From Burhinus oedicnemus (taxonomy: Eukaryota > Chordata > Aves > Charadriiformes > Burhinidae), in the NCBI GenBank assembly GCA_008921705.1, contig VFFE01006978.1, positions 69,424 to 133,423 of the forward strand: 64,000 nt of DNA, given 5' to 3'. Under the pieces are notes generated by a model. The model made no database searches and was not told the origin of the DNA. It saw nothing but the letters and a program-made list of their open reading frames with translations. The number at the start of each line of letters is the position of its first letter. Within the stretch, counting starts at the first letter, position 1. The translations under genes and the position numbers were made by a program. Shown here in pieces: positions 26,985-40,321 of the stretch.

Positions 26985-27108
26985 TAGCATGAGGTTTGCT
27001 GTGCCATGCTCCAAAGCATCTGGCACTGGCCACTCAGAAAAAGGATGGTGGATTAGATGGATCATGGATGTAATCCACTTTGACAAGATCTATGTTTCTG
27101 TGACTCAA
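26985..27108 (+). mobile_element. Ancient CR1/L3-like LINE tail
   Basis: The segment reads 'tctggcactggccactcaga', then 'gattagatggatcatgg', then 'gatctatgtttctgtga'. This is a decayed form of the terminal 'ctggactagatggaccactg ... cagtatggc...tatgttc' end common to old amniote CR1-like LINEs, here in plus orientation. It appears to be the same terminal segment as that of the minus-strand element at 4.64 kb. Only the last ~120 bases are present. Confidence 0.6.
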
Positions 27109-30100
27109 GGAACATAATCCAATTATTCAAAGGAGCAGGCACACGGTATTTAAAAGCACAGTCTCTTGTGTTAAGTTTCCACCTGAAGTAATATGATAAA
27201 TACAGTATGTGTTGTATTTAAAGAATGTGTTAATGAGACATGTTTTTTCTTATTTAAAAGTTTGCATTAAACATGGATTTGAGTTTCAGCTAGGATTTTG
27301 CTAAAAGGGCAGAATGGCTAAAATATAACTCCTGCCCCCCAGGCTTATACATTACAATGTTTGATAGAACACAATTTTAATGACAAGGCTACATTAAAGA
27401 GGAAAACATAGATATAAAAATTTGCCTTCTGAAAGATCCTGATATTGTTCTAAGACACTTAGCCCTCTCCACCCCTAACTCTGAAGTGCAGCAGAAAGTC
27501 CTTGTTGTTAAGCCAAATGTAGAAAAAAAACCCTTTTGTTTTATGTCCTTGTAGCTTTTTTTTTACTTTTGCTTTTTTTCTTTCTTTTTTTTTCCAAAAG
27601 AATGTAGGTATTTATTAAGGTTGCAGTCTGACCTCACTCCTTAATTAATGGAGAAAAAACTTTGAAGAGTGAGTGGATTCTCTCTGACCTGATAAGGCAT
27701 TCAGCCCGATTACAGTTTTTCACGTGGTTCAGAAACCGAGAGGAGAGTGTGTGGATTCTCTGACGTTCAGTGGTGCAGTGCAAACTGCATGGCTGTAGTG
27801 CAAATTGCAACCTCGGAGCAAGCACTGACACTCTCTCTTACCCTCCACCCTCATGAAATATCCAACTAAATTATCAAATACAGTTGAGGCTGGCAAACAA
27901 GTTACTGAGAGAAGGGAGGGGGTGGACAGGAAAAGGAAGAAGGAAAGGTAACAAACGATATGAGTGCATCCACTGTTTTCCCTTAGTAAATGAAGCTAAA
28001 TAGTGAAGCATCAGCTACCACGGGTCATCAGATCATCAGCTAGTTTAATCCCGTCTGTTTCTTTGAGTACTTTAAATCAGCTGTGAATTGGGCCCTTGAC
28101 TTTAGTGTCAGTGGATCCTTCTTCATCCTATGTGAATGACTTGTGATTTTAGAGGCACAGAGTGGCAGATACTCATAAGTATGCCTACATACAGCTCAAT
28201 TTAAATTATTTCTCTCTATTCCACACCAGAGATTAAACAGCTCTCTGCACACCATTCAGCTGGCTCTTCCGTGCTTCCCATACACTGCTTGCTTTATTAG
28301 TGCTTTTTCAGGGTTAATTCAAACAAAGGAATACCTCTCCTACATTCAAATCCCACCTTAAAGTTCACCTTTATCAGAAAGTTGGTAAACTGGTAGTCAA
28401 CTCATAATCCCCAGAACAAGAGATGTTTTGAGACTTTCTAAACATTTCAGCAGCAAAATATGCATAATGAAATACTGTGCTATCAAAAAGGATTTGCCAA
28501 CTTAAAATGGTATGTCTTCCTCACTTCTGAGGTGTCCATTTTGTGGTTACCACAAGTAATCACAAGCAGTTACGTAACAGTACTGAGAGAAAAAGATTTA
28601 CCATTATTAAAACGGATCTATAGTAAATTTCCCTCTGCACGGGGGAAAAATTTAACTGAAACAGCAAATCAGTGACTTGTTTCTGGATATCCCATATGAG
28701 CCATTTAACTAGCTAGATATAAACAGTTTATTACTTGCAATATGTGGGTCACAGCTCTTTTGATTGTAGTCCCAGCAGTAATATTTTGCAATAAGGTGTT
28801 ATACAAATTGATCTAACGAATAACAGAGAAGATGTGAACCAAAGCTGAATCTCATACACCTCATTCTCTTTTGAAATGCTCTTTTGAACCCATTTTAAGG
28901 CACCTTTATATCGCAGAGCATAATGTAAGCTGTCTACCTAGAGGTCAGGAACCTAACACTATGAGAACATAGTAAGGTATTTTCTTCACATTTTAGATGT
29001 GTATTGTTGCTGCTTCCATCAGACACTGATGCATATCCCTCAAAGGTATCCATACCATTGACTGTTCACTGCCTAGGTCTTTTGGAATAACTCACAACTG
29101 CTACTGAGATAATGCAGCGAGCAGAAAGATCTGAGCTACAGCTGACTCTAAGCATGTTTATGGATGAGGAAAGATCTCCAAAGTCAGCTAAACAAAACTA
29201 GTAATGCTACCTACAGTGGCACCACCTCGCTTTTTCCAATAATAACATGATAATTACTATAGTTCTTGTTACCCCATCTGCCTGATTTCGTTCTGTGTAC
29301 AGAACAGCAATCTGCAATATGACCATATGACTCCTCAGTGTCAGGAAAAAAAAAAAAAGAAAAAAGACTCCCCAGTTTGAGGCTTCAGTTAAATTCTAAC
29401 CTAATCTTCCTCAAAAACCTGATATTTCATGAATGGATACTTTTCAAAAATACTGTACATTCAGACTTTGCATTGATTTGCATTTCAAATTCATTTTCAT
29501 TTTAAGATTGTATTGATACCAGTTGGGCAGAAAAAGATTGTTAGCTTTGCAACACAGATGGAAAAACTTGATTTATGTGAGACAAATCAAATGTTGAGCA
29601 ATTAATTAAATCCCTGTCTTTCTCCCCAGTCTCCTTTTGCAATTATCAGCTTTACCTGAACAAGTTGATGTCGTACCTTCTGGATGCTCATTTTCTAAGA
29701 ACCTTGGCTTGGAAAGTGATGACCCTGCTTCATCCTACATACTTCAGCCCCTATTCCTTTGTTTTCACACCTGTGTATCTAACTGGAGAGCATACCTTCT
29801 TACATCTTTCAGCCTCATGTTGATCTATCCCTTACTACTCAAGTCAATTCTTTCTTGACAGGCATCTTCAATCATTTTGTACTAATAATTCTCTAGATAA
29901 AACATATGACATAAGAGACACATGAATAATTGTGAAAACTTTGACCATGGATTATATGTTCTTTAGACTTCCCATAATCTATCCCTTACTATAGCTAATA
30001 AATTCTTTTGTATTCCATTATAATAGTGGTGAGTTAAATTTCATGGCGACTGGTAAGAGTAATGCAGGTATAACAGGAGACATGTTAGACAAAAATGAAG

Positions 30101-30389
30101 TCTCCTACATATCTGGTATGCTCATCTCCCCAGGTTTCCATTAAAAATGTTATGTGTGGGATCCCCTCTAATTAAGTTCTTGTTGGGAAGCACAGATAGC
30201 AATACATGCCAACTAGGCGTTACACATGCATAACCACCAGAGGCAAAAGTGCTTGTTTAATATATTGCAACCTTATATATAGTATTAAGGGGTACTGTAA
30301 TCTAAAAACCTATATATAAACACAGATTTCCTGTTTTAGTATGCTGGGAAAGTCTCTAAGGGAATCCAGTCAGGAATAGTATTTGTTTT
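27109..30389. other. Unique non-coding DNA, no gene recognised
   Basis: AT-rich. It holds a T-rich tract at about 27550-27595 and an A-rich run at 29346-29366. Open frames are short (under 75 codons) and unremarkable. Confidence 0.6.
29346..29366 (+). repeat. Poly(A)-rich run
   Basis: About 20 A's interrupted by one G. No AATAAA lies in the 30 bases before it, so it is more likely a simple repeat than a retrocopy tail. Confidence 0.8.
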
Positions 30390-30394
30390 GGTTT

Positions 30395-30925
30395 TGTCAT
30401 GGTTTAACCCCAGCCAGCAACTAGGACCACGCAGCTGCTTGCCCACTCTGCGCCCCCTTCCCCCCTCAGTAGGGTAGGGAAAAGAGGCAGAAAAGGAGAG
30501 GAAAAAATCTCATGGGTTGAGATAAAGACAGTTTACTAGAACAGTAATGGAAGAGGAAGAAATAATAATTATAATAATGGCAAAAGAATACGCAAAACAA
30601 AGTGATGCAACACCAGCTACTCTCACCACTCTATGATCAATTGCCCAGCCTGTCCTGAGCAGCAATTGCAGATCCCTGCCCCTTGGCCAACCCCCATTTG
30701 TATATTGAGCATGATGCCTATGGTATGGAATATTCCTTTGGCCAGCTTGTCTTGTGTATGCTCTCTCTCAGCTTCTACGGGAAGCCGAATAAGTCCTTGA
30801 CTAATGTAAGCATTACTTAGCAACAACTGGAACAATATGTGTTATCAACATTATTCTCATACTAAATCCAAAACACAGCAGCTACTAGAAAGAAAATTAA
30901 TTCTGTTCCAGGTGAAACCAGGACA
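30395..30925 (-). mobile_element. Solo LTR, avian ERVL-like family A
   Basis: Read on the minus strand it starts TGTCCTGGTTTCACCTGG and ends TAAACCATGACA. It aligns by eye along its whole length with the 22.9 kb LTR, including 'ttaattttctttctagt', 'atgctcaatata', 'aaatgggggttgg' and 'aaactgtctttatctcaacc'. Both sides carry GTTT (30391-30394 and 30926-30929), an imperfect remnant of a target duplication. It has no internal proviral DNA. The two copies lie 7 kb apart in opposite orientation and are clearly diverged from each other, so they are separate, not recent, insertions. Confidence 0.87.
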
Positions 30926-31550
30926 GTTTCAAAACCTCATTCAGTTTGCAAACCTAACTGCTAGAGGTGTTCAAGGAGACCAGTCCATTACAATTCAATA
31001 TTCTTTTCTTGTCATTATCCAAGATTGCTGCTTTGTTATTCAGCCAATATATCTTACTCCTATTGCCAAGCATTGAACCTTCAATACAAAGCTAACGTTG
31101 TGTTTATAGTCCAGGTTTAGAAGCTTAAGGCTGCTGCAGAAGAGAATGCAACATTTCCTAATGTAGCTTCCCCTTCTCTTTGGCCATGATAAATAATTAC
31201 ATCATGATAAAAAGGCTCTTCAGCCAATGGAATTTTAACCTCTTTTTGGAAAAACTGTTTTCAATGCAATATGTTTGCACAAACTGAAGAGTTCAAAGCC
31301 AGAGTTTGATTCATCACCCAGATTTCTCAGAGCTCTGCAGAAAACAACTTTTGCAAGAGGCAGCCTCTACTACTCAGGCATACCACTGCTGTATCTCAGG
31401 TGTGTGAAAAAGCAGGCTGGTAAGAAGTTCATTCAATAGGGAACTCATCATTAGTGGGGCAAAGTAAATACACATGCACGTTGGCCTTCTGAATGTGAGC
31501 TGACCCTGTTCCTGTACAATGTGTGTGCCTCATAACAAGTCCTCCAGTTC

Positions 31551-31579
31551 AGAGTTGTTATTCGGTCAATAACAACTCT
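31551..31579. repeat. Perfect 12-bp hairpin
   Basis: The arms agagttgttatt and aataacaactct are exact reverse complements around the loop cggtc. The stem stops abruptly at both ends. It is short for a precursor microRNA and has no recognised family. Confidence 0.85.
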
Positions 31580-34500
31580 CTTTTAGAGAGCTCTAAGAAA
31601 AACACCCGTGGAGGAAGAAAGCAAAATGGCTGGGAAAGAGAATTAAAATACTCATTGTTACAGATTTGCGCTACCTGGCACTAATAGCTGAGGGTTTCAC
31701 TTTGATAATAAGGCAATCTACAAAGTCATTTTCCTGGGTATGAGTAGAATTATTAGAATGAAAATGCAAACCAGTGAGACAGTTCCCAATAACTGGAGGG
31801 TAGATCACCATGTCTTATGGGTCACACTTTTGCTTACCTGTGCCTTTTCCCCTCACCTTTTCCTTTCTAAAGAGCTGAGGTAACAGGGCTGAAAGAGAAA
31901 AGGAAAGAAATAGAGTGAGCTAAAGCAGTGTGACTAAATGAACTTGGCAGCAGTCCAGACGAGCTGATATCAAAGTGGAAAGACCAGAGGCTCTGATGGC
32001 TGTAGGCTCTGCGGCTGCTAAGGTGGGTCATCTATCAGCCGAACAAGACAGTTTTAACGGATGGCTTATAATGAGATCACTGCCAAAATTTTGTGGGTGT
32101 GACAAGGAAGTGCTTGAGGCACTAATGCTCTGTTATGTCTTCTGTTGGACTCAGCATGAGCAGCAGAGGACGGGGGGCAGTCGCCAGCTGGGCATGCCCT
32201 TCCCCGAGGCTGGGGTCAGACACGCTCACTTAATTGCCAGCAGATGAACATGATGAGCAGGAGTCTCATAAATTCATGTCTTTGGTGTAGTTCCATTATT
32301 AATGTCAGCAGTAAACATCCATTCAGGGAAAAGATTAGTCCACCATAAAGCTCTTCAGAAACCTGCTCCTATGTGCATGGCTGTCATCTGACTGATCACA
32401 GCAAGTAAGCCCTGGCTGGACTTTCTAAATACACCAAAGAAGTATCTATAACAAGTACCACAAAGACAAGGCGTTTCCGTCATAAAAATTTTTCAGCTCT
32501 TACAAGCACAGACTTACTTAAGAAAATACACATTGTAATATTACATCCACACAGAGGCTTTTTGCACTTAATATAGCTTTATAAAATATAACAGCTGAAT
32601 GCAGTCATATTTTAGTGAGGATACTACTTACACTATATTAACCTTTTTTTCCTCTTTGAAACATAAATATTGTTGCAGCAATGGCATTTTGCTAACACTC
32701 TTACAGTAATATCTAGAAAAATCTGTATGTTGAGCAACTATTGTCCTACGGTGGCCTAACTTTTGAGTCAATAACTATTTTTATTGATATCAAGCACAAA
32801 AAGCTGTCTAAAAATGCAACACACATTCCCCCATTTACAATATCTGTGAATTTACTTGTTCTTTTTTACTTTACAAAGAGAGCTTATTTCATGCCAAATC
32901 TCAGTCAGTAATTATTTTTACTGCTTACTTGCAGCCTTCTGAAGATAGGGAGCTAACCAACTTACTATCTTTTTCTCCCCACTGCAAAAGAAGAGTTATT
33001 TTACTCCTTAAACTGTTTTCCAAAAACCTTATTTGCAGCAGCAACCAGTTATTCTTATGCTATATAATTTCCATAGCAACAGTGCTTACCATGAGAAACA
33101 AAGCCTTAATTGACTGAACAATGTACAATAACCTACAAATGTTAAAAGAAAGGAAGTAACCTGTTGCAAGTAATTTTCTAAACCTATAAATCATCCCTGC
33201 AACTCCTTTTAATCTTTCTGGGAAAGTGCATGGTACACTGAAAGTTTCCCTGTTTTTAGCAAAAAATGCAGGCAATGACACAGTATGGCTTTTCATCCAC
33301 TTTCATTTACAATATATTTCATTTTCAAACTCGTTTGTGCAACAAAATATCTACTTAAACAACCACCTTTTAAAAAACTGCTGGTTTGTAGAAACTAAGA
33401 TTATTTCTTGTTAATTACTAACTTTGAAAGAAAGCAGTATTAATATTAATTCCTCAGAGCAAAACTTCAGTCAATCTCCCAAGGCACTCGTGCAATTCAC
33501 ATTATGTCTATATCAATTCAAGCAGGGAAAAAAAAGGGACTTCTTATATCCCCAGGCCTCCCTCTAACTTTCTCATTGGGGACCCCAACTTTAAACTAAG
33601 TATAGAGTAAAATTGATATGTGAGCAGGACCACCACAGTGCATGCTTTGTCCAGCTAGCAAATTAGTTAACTAATTACATAGTAACTTTATTCATTTCTG
33701 GGAATATCAGCAGTAAAGCATTCATTTCCAATTTCTCAGTAACTTTCATGGCAATTTTTTCTTGCCTGAAGGTTCAGAGACTGATTTTCCTCTGTATAAA
33801 TGAGCAGGCTGTGCATTAGGGACTATGGATTTAGCACGAAGAAGTTGTGAATGTGGCCAGCTCAAAGTACAGTGCAACTGAAAATGTGATGCTGTATTAT
33901 ATCTTGAGTATTAAGTTGTTAATGTTTCCGCTGCTGAAATCTCCAAACCAATGATTTGTTTCCACAACTGCTATCCAACTTGATGTCTTTGTGCCTTGCT
34001 TTGGTTTCCCAGTGCACGATCACTACTCCATGCTGAGGTTTTTTTGCTTCACAGCAGTCTCTCTTATTTCCTTTCTTTATTTTTTCCCTATCCCTGGTAT
34101 CAGCCACTAACTTGCTTCCAGCTGCAATCTCAGAGGGAACAGACCGGCTGCTCCTTTCCCCATCAATCCTCTGCACTCCTCAATCCAGTGGCAGGAGATA
34201 TAGGAAGAGTCATGATGACCTGCTTCAGATGCCATGAGTCGCTCCTCTGGCCCCTTGGTTGTAGGAACAGCCTGTTCCAGAGCCATGTACAGGATTACAA
34301 GAGATACGCAGAGGTGGGTAGGGAACTTCTCACTCTCAATATGTATCCACAAAGGGTGAGGGACATCTCCCCTAAGCAAAAGTGACTCAGAAGGCGTAAA
34401 ACATAGAAAATACTATAATTCATACCATACAGCAGTGGTAAAGGGGCAATATTCATTTACTCTTCAGACTAGAGTCACGTTCAGTTTCATGGTGATATAC

Positions 34501-36300
34501 AAGCAAAACAAGTTTTTCCTCTTGATGACCTCCTGTGGAATCAAGCACATGAAAATAACTTGGGAAAGAGAGGGCAGAAGAGCCCCTTTTACAAGCAGTC
34601 TGAAAGACTGTAATAAGATTTGTGCAATGTACTTCCCACACACTAAGGCTGGGATACAAAGACCTGAGGGTTAGCACCCAAGAACATTTTAGACAGCCTC
34701 TCATGGTAATAAGTAGAAAGAAAGTAAAACTGCTTAAATGAAAAACAAACAGAACAAAATTAAGTCACTCCTGGTGGGTTTTAAGAATGAACACAAGCCT
34801 TGGCTGTGACAGTTCAGATTTAAAAACTAGTTTTAAGGGGTTTTATATATTGTACCTCACAGGCTCCCCTCCTTCCTTCATGTTGAACGAGTTACGTTAT
34901 CTTGATTCATTTGCCACCTGTTACCATCCTGACCTCTAGGGTAGGTTTTGTTCCTTAAATGATCTTTTCTGTTAAAAAAGTCAACCAAATACCCATGAAA
35001 ACTGTATCTTAAAATACACAGAGACCCTCAATAACAGTCATTCACCTGAGCACTGTTTTCTTTGCCTTTGCCTAAACCAACTGCCACAACATGTTTATTT
35101 TATGGCTTGCAGATGTCCAGTCAATGTCTACGTCAATAGCAAAATGTTTTCTCCAAACTCTGACATTTGGATTTCAAATACCAAGACATTCAAAATTCAG
35201 AATTAATGTTCATGCACTTCTGTCAGGTAACACTTTGCCTGCTGATACATCTACTGACCTTGTGGTAGGACTACTAGAAGTACTCTATTCTCTCCTTTTA
35301 CTTTCAGAAATTACTTTGGTGTTCCAGTGCATCTGGAAAAGGCAGCCTGGCTTCACCGAAGCTGCCTCATTCCCTTTCTCTGTGTGTTGCTCTCTGTGCC
35401 ACAAGGCCCAGGTAACCCTTTTTTCACAGTTGTATACCTGCCTGTGCTTGGATGGGGTTCTTGACCATGAGGATGTGATAAAAAGTGCAGAGACTGTCAT
35501 CTTAGGGTGACATTCGGGACATTCTCGATCTCTGACAAGCGTGTGGGGGGACAAGGTGCTATTAAGTTTAGGTGTAGAGCAAAAAGCGTGTAGCCTGGCA
35601 GGGAAGAGGAGAACACAGAGTGTAATACACAGACTGAGTGAAGAGCTTCTGCCTGCCTGGCTCCTGCAGCTCACTGAGAAAGCAGCAGGAGAGGCAGAAG
35701 AGCACCACTAGGCCCAGACCCTCCTGAGCAGTCCTTCCATGGAGGGTTATGCTGAAGTCAGCTCATGGTCAGAGAAAAGTTTTCAGCATGACGAAAAGCT
35801 GAAAATTAGCAAGAGATTAGGCAAAGAAAGGAGAACCACGAAACAACATACAGACAAAGCAGTTTAAGTAATATTTGATACCTAACATGACAGTTCTCCT
35901 CAGACTTCGCTCCCTGTGAATATCAGTAATATAGCGAAGACAAGAAAGAGGATTCACATCAAAATACCTTCAACATTGGTTTTTTACCAAAATCTTCTTT
36001 TCTCCTCACCTACTGCACATTAAATGAGTTCCCTGAAGACCTAAGAGAAAAAGAACAAAGAGATAACTGTGGACAAGCAAGGGGGCAGAACTATTACTGA
36101 TATTTCATAAGGGCAAATGAAGACTCAAAGGTAAAGATCCTTTGTTTATTGATTTTCAGGGAAAGAAGAAAAAAACCCAATAGTCTGAGCCAGAACAGGA
36201 TTTCTATCATTTTGTTCTGGTTTGAGCAATGCCACCTCACTGGCTGTGTGAAATTCTACAGGTATCATCTCAGGAAAAGTGAAACCAGTGGTTCTTCCAA

Positions 36301-36328
36301 CGTGTGTGTGTACACATACACACACATA
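36301..36328 (+). repeat. (GT)n/(AC)n alternating tract
   Basis: The tract reads cgtgtgtgtgtacacataca followed by cacacata. It is strictly alternating purine-pyrimidine and nearly self-complementary, so it could adopt Z-DNA or a cruciform under supercoiling. Confidence 0.85.
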
Positions 36329-36555
36329 CCCTACATGTATGTCTAGCGTACTCACATGTGACACCACAATGCTGAACAGTAATAGAACCCAACCTAAGGG
36401 CTTGCAACCTAAGCAGACAAGACAAAGGATGAAGAGGATGAGATTTCCCTTGGGAAATTCCCAGAGCTGAAAGTAGATGGAGGCTAGGAGCCCGTTAGGA
36501 GGAAGTATCTTATATGCTTGACCTCTTCTTACTCTTCTGTAAGCATTCATTGAGC

Positions 36556-36622
36556 ATTAGAGACAGGATGGGGATTAGATGGACCTTTGGTTTGATCTAG
36601 TACAGCTCTTCTCTTCTAGTGA
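36556..36622 (+). mobile_element. Ancient CR1/L3-like LINE tail, short
   Basis: 'agacaggatggggattagat' followed by 'ggacctttggtttgatctag' is the decayed terminal segment ('gacaggatactgg(a/g)ctagatgg' then 'acc(t)ttggtctgacccagta') of the old amniote CR1-like LINEs, in plus orientation. Only about 65 bases are recognisable. Confidence 0.55.
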
Positions 36623-39600
36623 CATAATTCCACTTTCCATCTCTGTTTCTGTGACTGCTTCTGGCTCTTTACTGCTAAGTAGCAAAAACCAACAAACTAG
36701 AGAATGCTGAGGCAGTCTGCCCTCTCTTAATGTTTTTGTTCAGGCAACTACATTTGGAAATTTTGGCCTTAACTGTTCATACTGGTAAACTGTTGGTTAG
36801 GATTCAGGTTGCCAGTGTATAAAAGGCAAGATCTAGCAGTACGGTTTAGTGACCTGATAACTCATCAGAAGCAGGATGCAGTATGTACCTTACAACATGC
36901 TTCTTGCTGCTTTCCAAAGTTCAGCACACCCTTCAGCTGAATACCAAAAGTCAGATTTAATAAATAACCTGAGGGTCAGTAGTAGCTGAGTTCTTAGCAG
37001 TAGCCAGAGCGCCAGGTTCCCCGACATCAGTGGGAGCTTGCTGAAAGACAGGTCCACTACCTGCAAGAGTCACTGGTTTCTCGCTTTGTAATTCACCTTT
37101 TTTCCACATTGCTGTGTGATTTAGTTGTTGGTCTCACCTGTTAGTTTCTGCTGGAATTCCTTATCACAAGATACAGATTTCAAGCAACGAGTGACCTGAG
37201 AAGTGATAATGAGATAGCAGTGTTCGTTGTCCTTGTCTATCTCTGCTCGCTTTGACATCAAGGAATGTTTTATCACAGATAACAGTGGAGCAATTTGGTT
37301 CACTGCAGATGCCACTTCTGCTCTGAACAGGACCCTTCTTTTCTCTCCTCACCCCAACCTACATTCCTCCCTGGCTGGACTGACATAAAATGCTTTTCAA
37401 AATCCCTTTTCCCAGCAGTAGCACCCCCATAGCTGTCCTGTCTCCAAGCGACTGGCAGCTCCTGCTTCATATTGCTGTTTCTCTCTGTGCTCTCAGTGAA
37501 GCAGGAGTCAATTCTGCACAGCAAGGGCTGCTTAGATTAGAGAAGCAGCCCTTCACCAAGCAAGTCAATAAACTCCCCAGATTTTCTTTCCAAGCAGGCA
37601 GACTCTCCAAGTGAGTAGTCAGCTGCTTGACGGTGCTCTGCTCAAGTGTACATGAGGTTTTTAACACATATCAACTTTCCAACATGATAAGGTCTGCAAT
37701 TATTTCACCATTTAACATCCTGCTTTCATTACGTAGGTTTTCTGTATTTGTGCTTCCAACTACACTTTTCTAACTTGATGTCTTAAAAAACAACACTGTT
37801 TCAGAACAATAATAAATAGCCTCAGGTTATCACTTTCACCCTAACAGAAAAAACTGTGCAAACCTGAAGAGAACATAAGTAATTGAGATTTTTTTTTTCT
37901 TTTTAAATAAAGCTCTCTCATTGCTTTTTTTGTTTGTTTTCCAAAGGAACTTACTGAAGACAAACTGAGTTGTAAGGCGTGAGCTGGGGGATGAAGTATT
38001 GGAGGCAAGGCTGTGCAACTATCTAGTCAGGGCTGGATAAGGGCAATATTAAATAGGACTAATGAGCTTGAGTGAGTCAAATGACCTTTCCTCATTTGCT
38101 GCAAACAGCTTTGGTCCTGTGATTCAGTTCGTTGCTCAGTAAAGGCTGTGCAGCTCATTTGCTGTATTTTTTACACCAGGAATTAATAAATGAGGCCACA
38201 ATGTTCTGCATCTATTTGGTGACCCACTGGTAAGCAATTTTAGCTACCTGCCTACTATTTGAATGAAGGCTTGTGCTTCTGAAGCCTTTCAGTAACATTG
38301 TAAGGAGCGACACATAAAGCCACTCAAGAGAGTCAATCACACCTTCAAACAGCTGGTTCCACAGATAGTTGTGTGTCCCCCAGCACCTTCATCTTCTCAA
38401 AAAAATGCTGTATAGCAACACACTAGTAAAGTACACAGGAACTGGCTTTCATAGATATTTTTTTCCTTTTTTCGTTTGTTTTTTTTTTATTTTTTTGTAC
38501 AAACCATGCCTGCAGACAGGGAGAAAAGGGACATATTAAACTCTGGGTGTATGAATTCAGTATGACTGATCTAAGCAATCTCAAAAAAATAGGAGGGATA
38601 AGGGATTTCAAACAATTTGCTGTCCTGTCTTCACTCTTCTTCTCAGGACAGAGAAAATGTCCAAATTGTCATCTAATACTGTCTTTCAAAATAGACATTT
38701 CGGTATTCTCCATCATATGTAAATGTCATTTTTCTCTCTCTTGAAAAGAAAGTACAGAAGACTCAGGTAATAGCTTTTTGGAAGCACATCTCTTTTAGCC
38801 AGTTTTGTCTAACAATCTGACCAACCTCCAGGTAAACTTCTTAAGACCCTGGCATCCTGATTATTCAATGGATGCTGCCACTGTCATCTGGCCTATACAT
38901 AACAGTGTCCTTCCTGAGGAAAGAAATGTATGTGGGGGATAGGGATGAGCACCCACACAGGTCTCACCCCTGCACAAAGCTAGGGTCCAGTGGTTCTGAA
39001 GCTCAGCTCTGGTTAAATGCAGCTATTTTTAGAGGACTGTGATGAAGAGAAGGGATTTGACCATGCCTGAGGAGGTTTGACAAGCTGTAATTGCTTTCTA
39101 ATCTCTTAACAATACATGCTTGAAATTATGCATACGTTTAAGTGATTTGCTGGATTGGGGCTACAGTTGAAAATCAAGCAAATGGCTCGGAAGGGTATCT
39201 CCATAGTTGAGGATATTACCCTACATAAGGCTGGAACAGTCAGGCAGCAGTGCCTCAAGTTCTGGTGCACATCTCTCTCTCCTGTTTCTTACTGTTTCCC
39301 ATCTAAATTTTAGAACACATTTTGAGGGGTTTTTTCCCTAAATAGCTTCTCCTGTAAGTGATACCAGAAATCCGTACCATGACATGCATATGCTACAGTG
39401 ATACATATCTTTTGGTCCCCTTTCTCTTGGTTACCAGCATGGGCTTTTATTTTCAGTAATGCTGTTCTCTCGTTCAGATGACGATAATGTAAATGGATAT
39501 ATGCCCTGAAAGGATAAATAAGGGTACTGACACATAGCAGGTGATTGACAGGAACTGTTTAAGTGCTGTCATATGGCTGGCATGTCACTTAGTGATCAAA

Positions 39601-39953
39601 TTCTTCTCCTGCCAGTAAAAATTACATTGATGCCTCATGCAGATTTTAGCCTCTCCGTAGCGCCATAGCTCCATTCACAGAATTTACTATGCATCTCATA
39701 TGTCTAAATAGACGGGGTGAGGAAATGTCCTGTGCTTGCCCGACTTCTGCTCCATATTTATCTCAGCTTTGCCTGCAGAGTAACACACACCTTTACTGGT
39801 CCACAGGAACGTTCAGTAATTTATGTGGAAACGTGCAGAGTGGGGTCACCTAGACACATCATAGCAGTACATAGGCTCTTCCAAATTGTTTATTGGTACA
39901 AGATACCCAGCAGATACCCGTTTAGAGGCACTTTTTGTCACTTAAGAGCATGA
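36623..39953. other. Unique non-coding DNA, no gene recognised
   Basis: AT-rich unique sequence with T-rich runs at about 37892-37905 and 38459-38497. No repeat family, exon or RNA gene is recognised. Confidence 0.6.
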
Positions 39954-40210
39954 CTAAATTGTCGTGGTTTGGGCCAGATTGGCCCAATCCGATGGAACGA
40001 CAGATGCTCTCTCTCTCTCCTGCTCCGCTCAGGAGACAGGAAAGAGAGGGGAAAGAAAAGAGAGAAAAAGAGAGACTTAAGTATTTAGTAGGAAATGAAA
40101 TATACAAAGCCGTATCAAGCTCCCAGGATGACAATCACGTCACCAGCAGGCTCAGGGGAAGTCCCAGACTGGACTCAGTGACGGACAGGAACTGGATTCC
40201 GGATCTGGAG

Positions 40211-40237
40211 TCAGGATCAGGATCAGGATCAGGATCA
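40211..40237 (+). repeat. (TCAGGA)n hexamer repeat in the LTR
   Basis: About four and a half perfect units of tcagga, with degenerate units just upstream ('ggatctggagtcagg'). Internal to the 40.0 kb LTR. Confidence 0.9.
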
Positions 40238-40313
40238 AAGGTAGATGCAGAGACCGAGTCCTCCCAGGACGCCGGCCATTGAAGAAACAGAGCCTGACCC
40301 TTTGATCCCTCAG

Positions 40314-40321
40314 CTTATATA
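40314..40321 (-). promoter_or_regulatory. TATA box of the 40.0 kb LTR
   Basis: The minus strand reads tatataag about 345 bases into the LTR, followed by 'ctgagggatcaaaggg'. The position and match suit a U3 core promoter. Activity is inferred only. Confidence 0.6.

Larger units (their letters stand above)
30930..36555. other. Unique non-coding DNA, no gene recognised
   Basis: It contains a perfect 12-bp hairpin at 31551-31579 and an alternating purine-pyrimidine tract at 36301-36328. Open frames of 129-139 codons at 33996-34385, 35091-35510 and 36146-36550 overlap unrelated frames on the other strand and match no family I know. The (GT/CA) tract contributes part of the 36.1-36.5 kb frames. 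No exon recognised. Confidence 0.6.
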
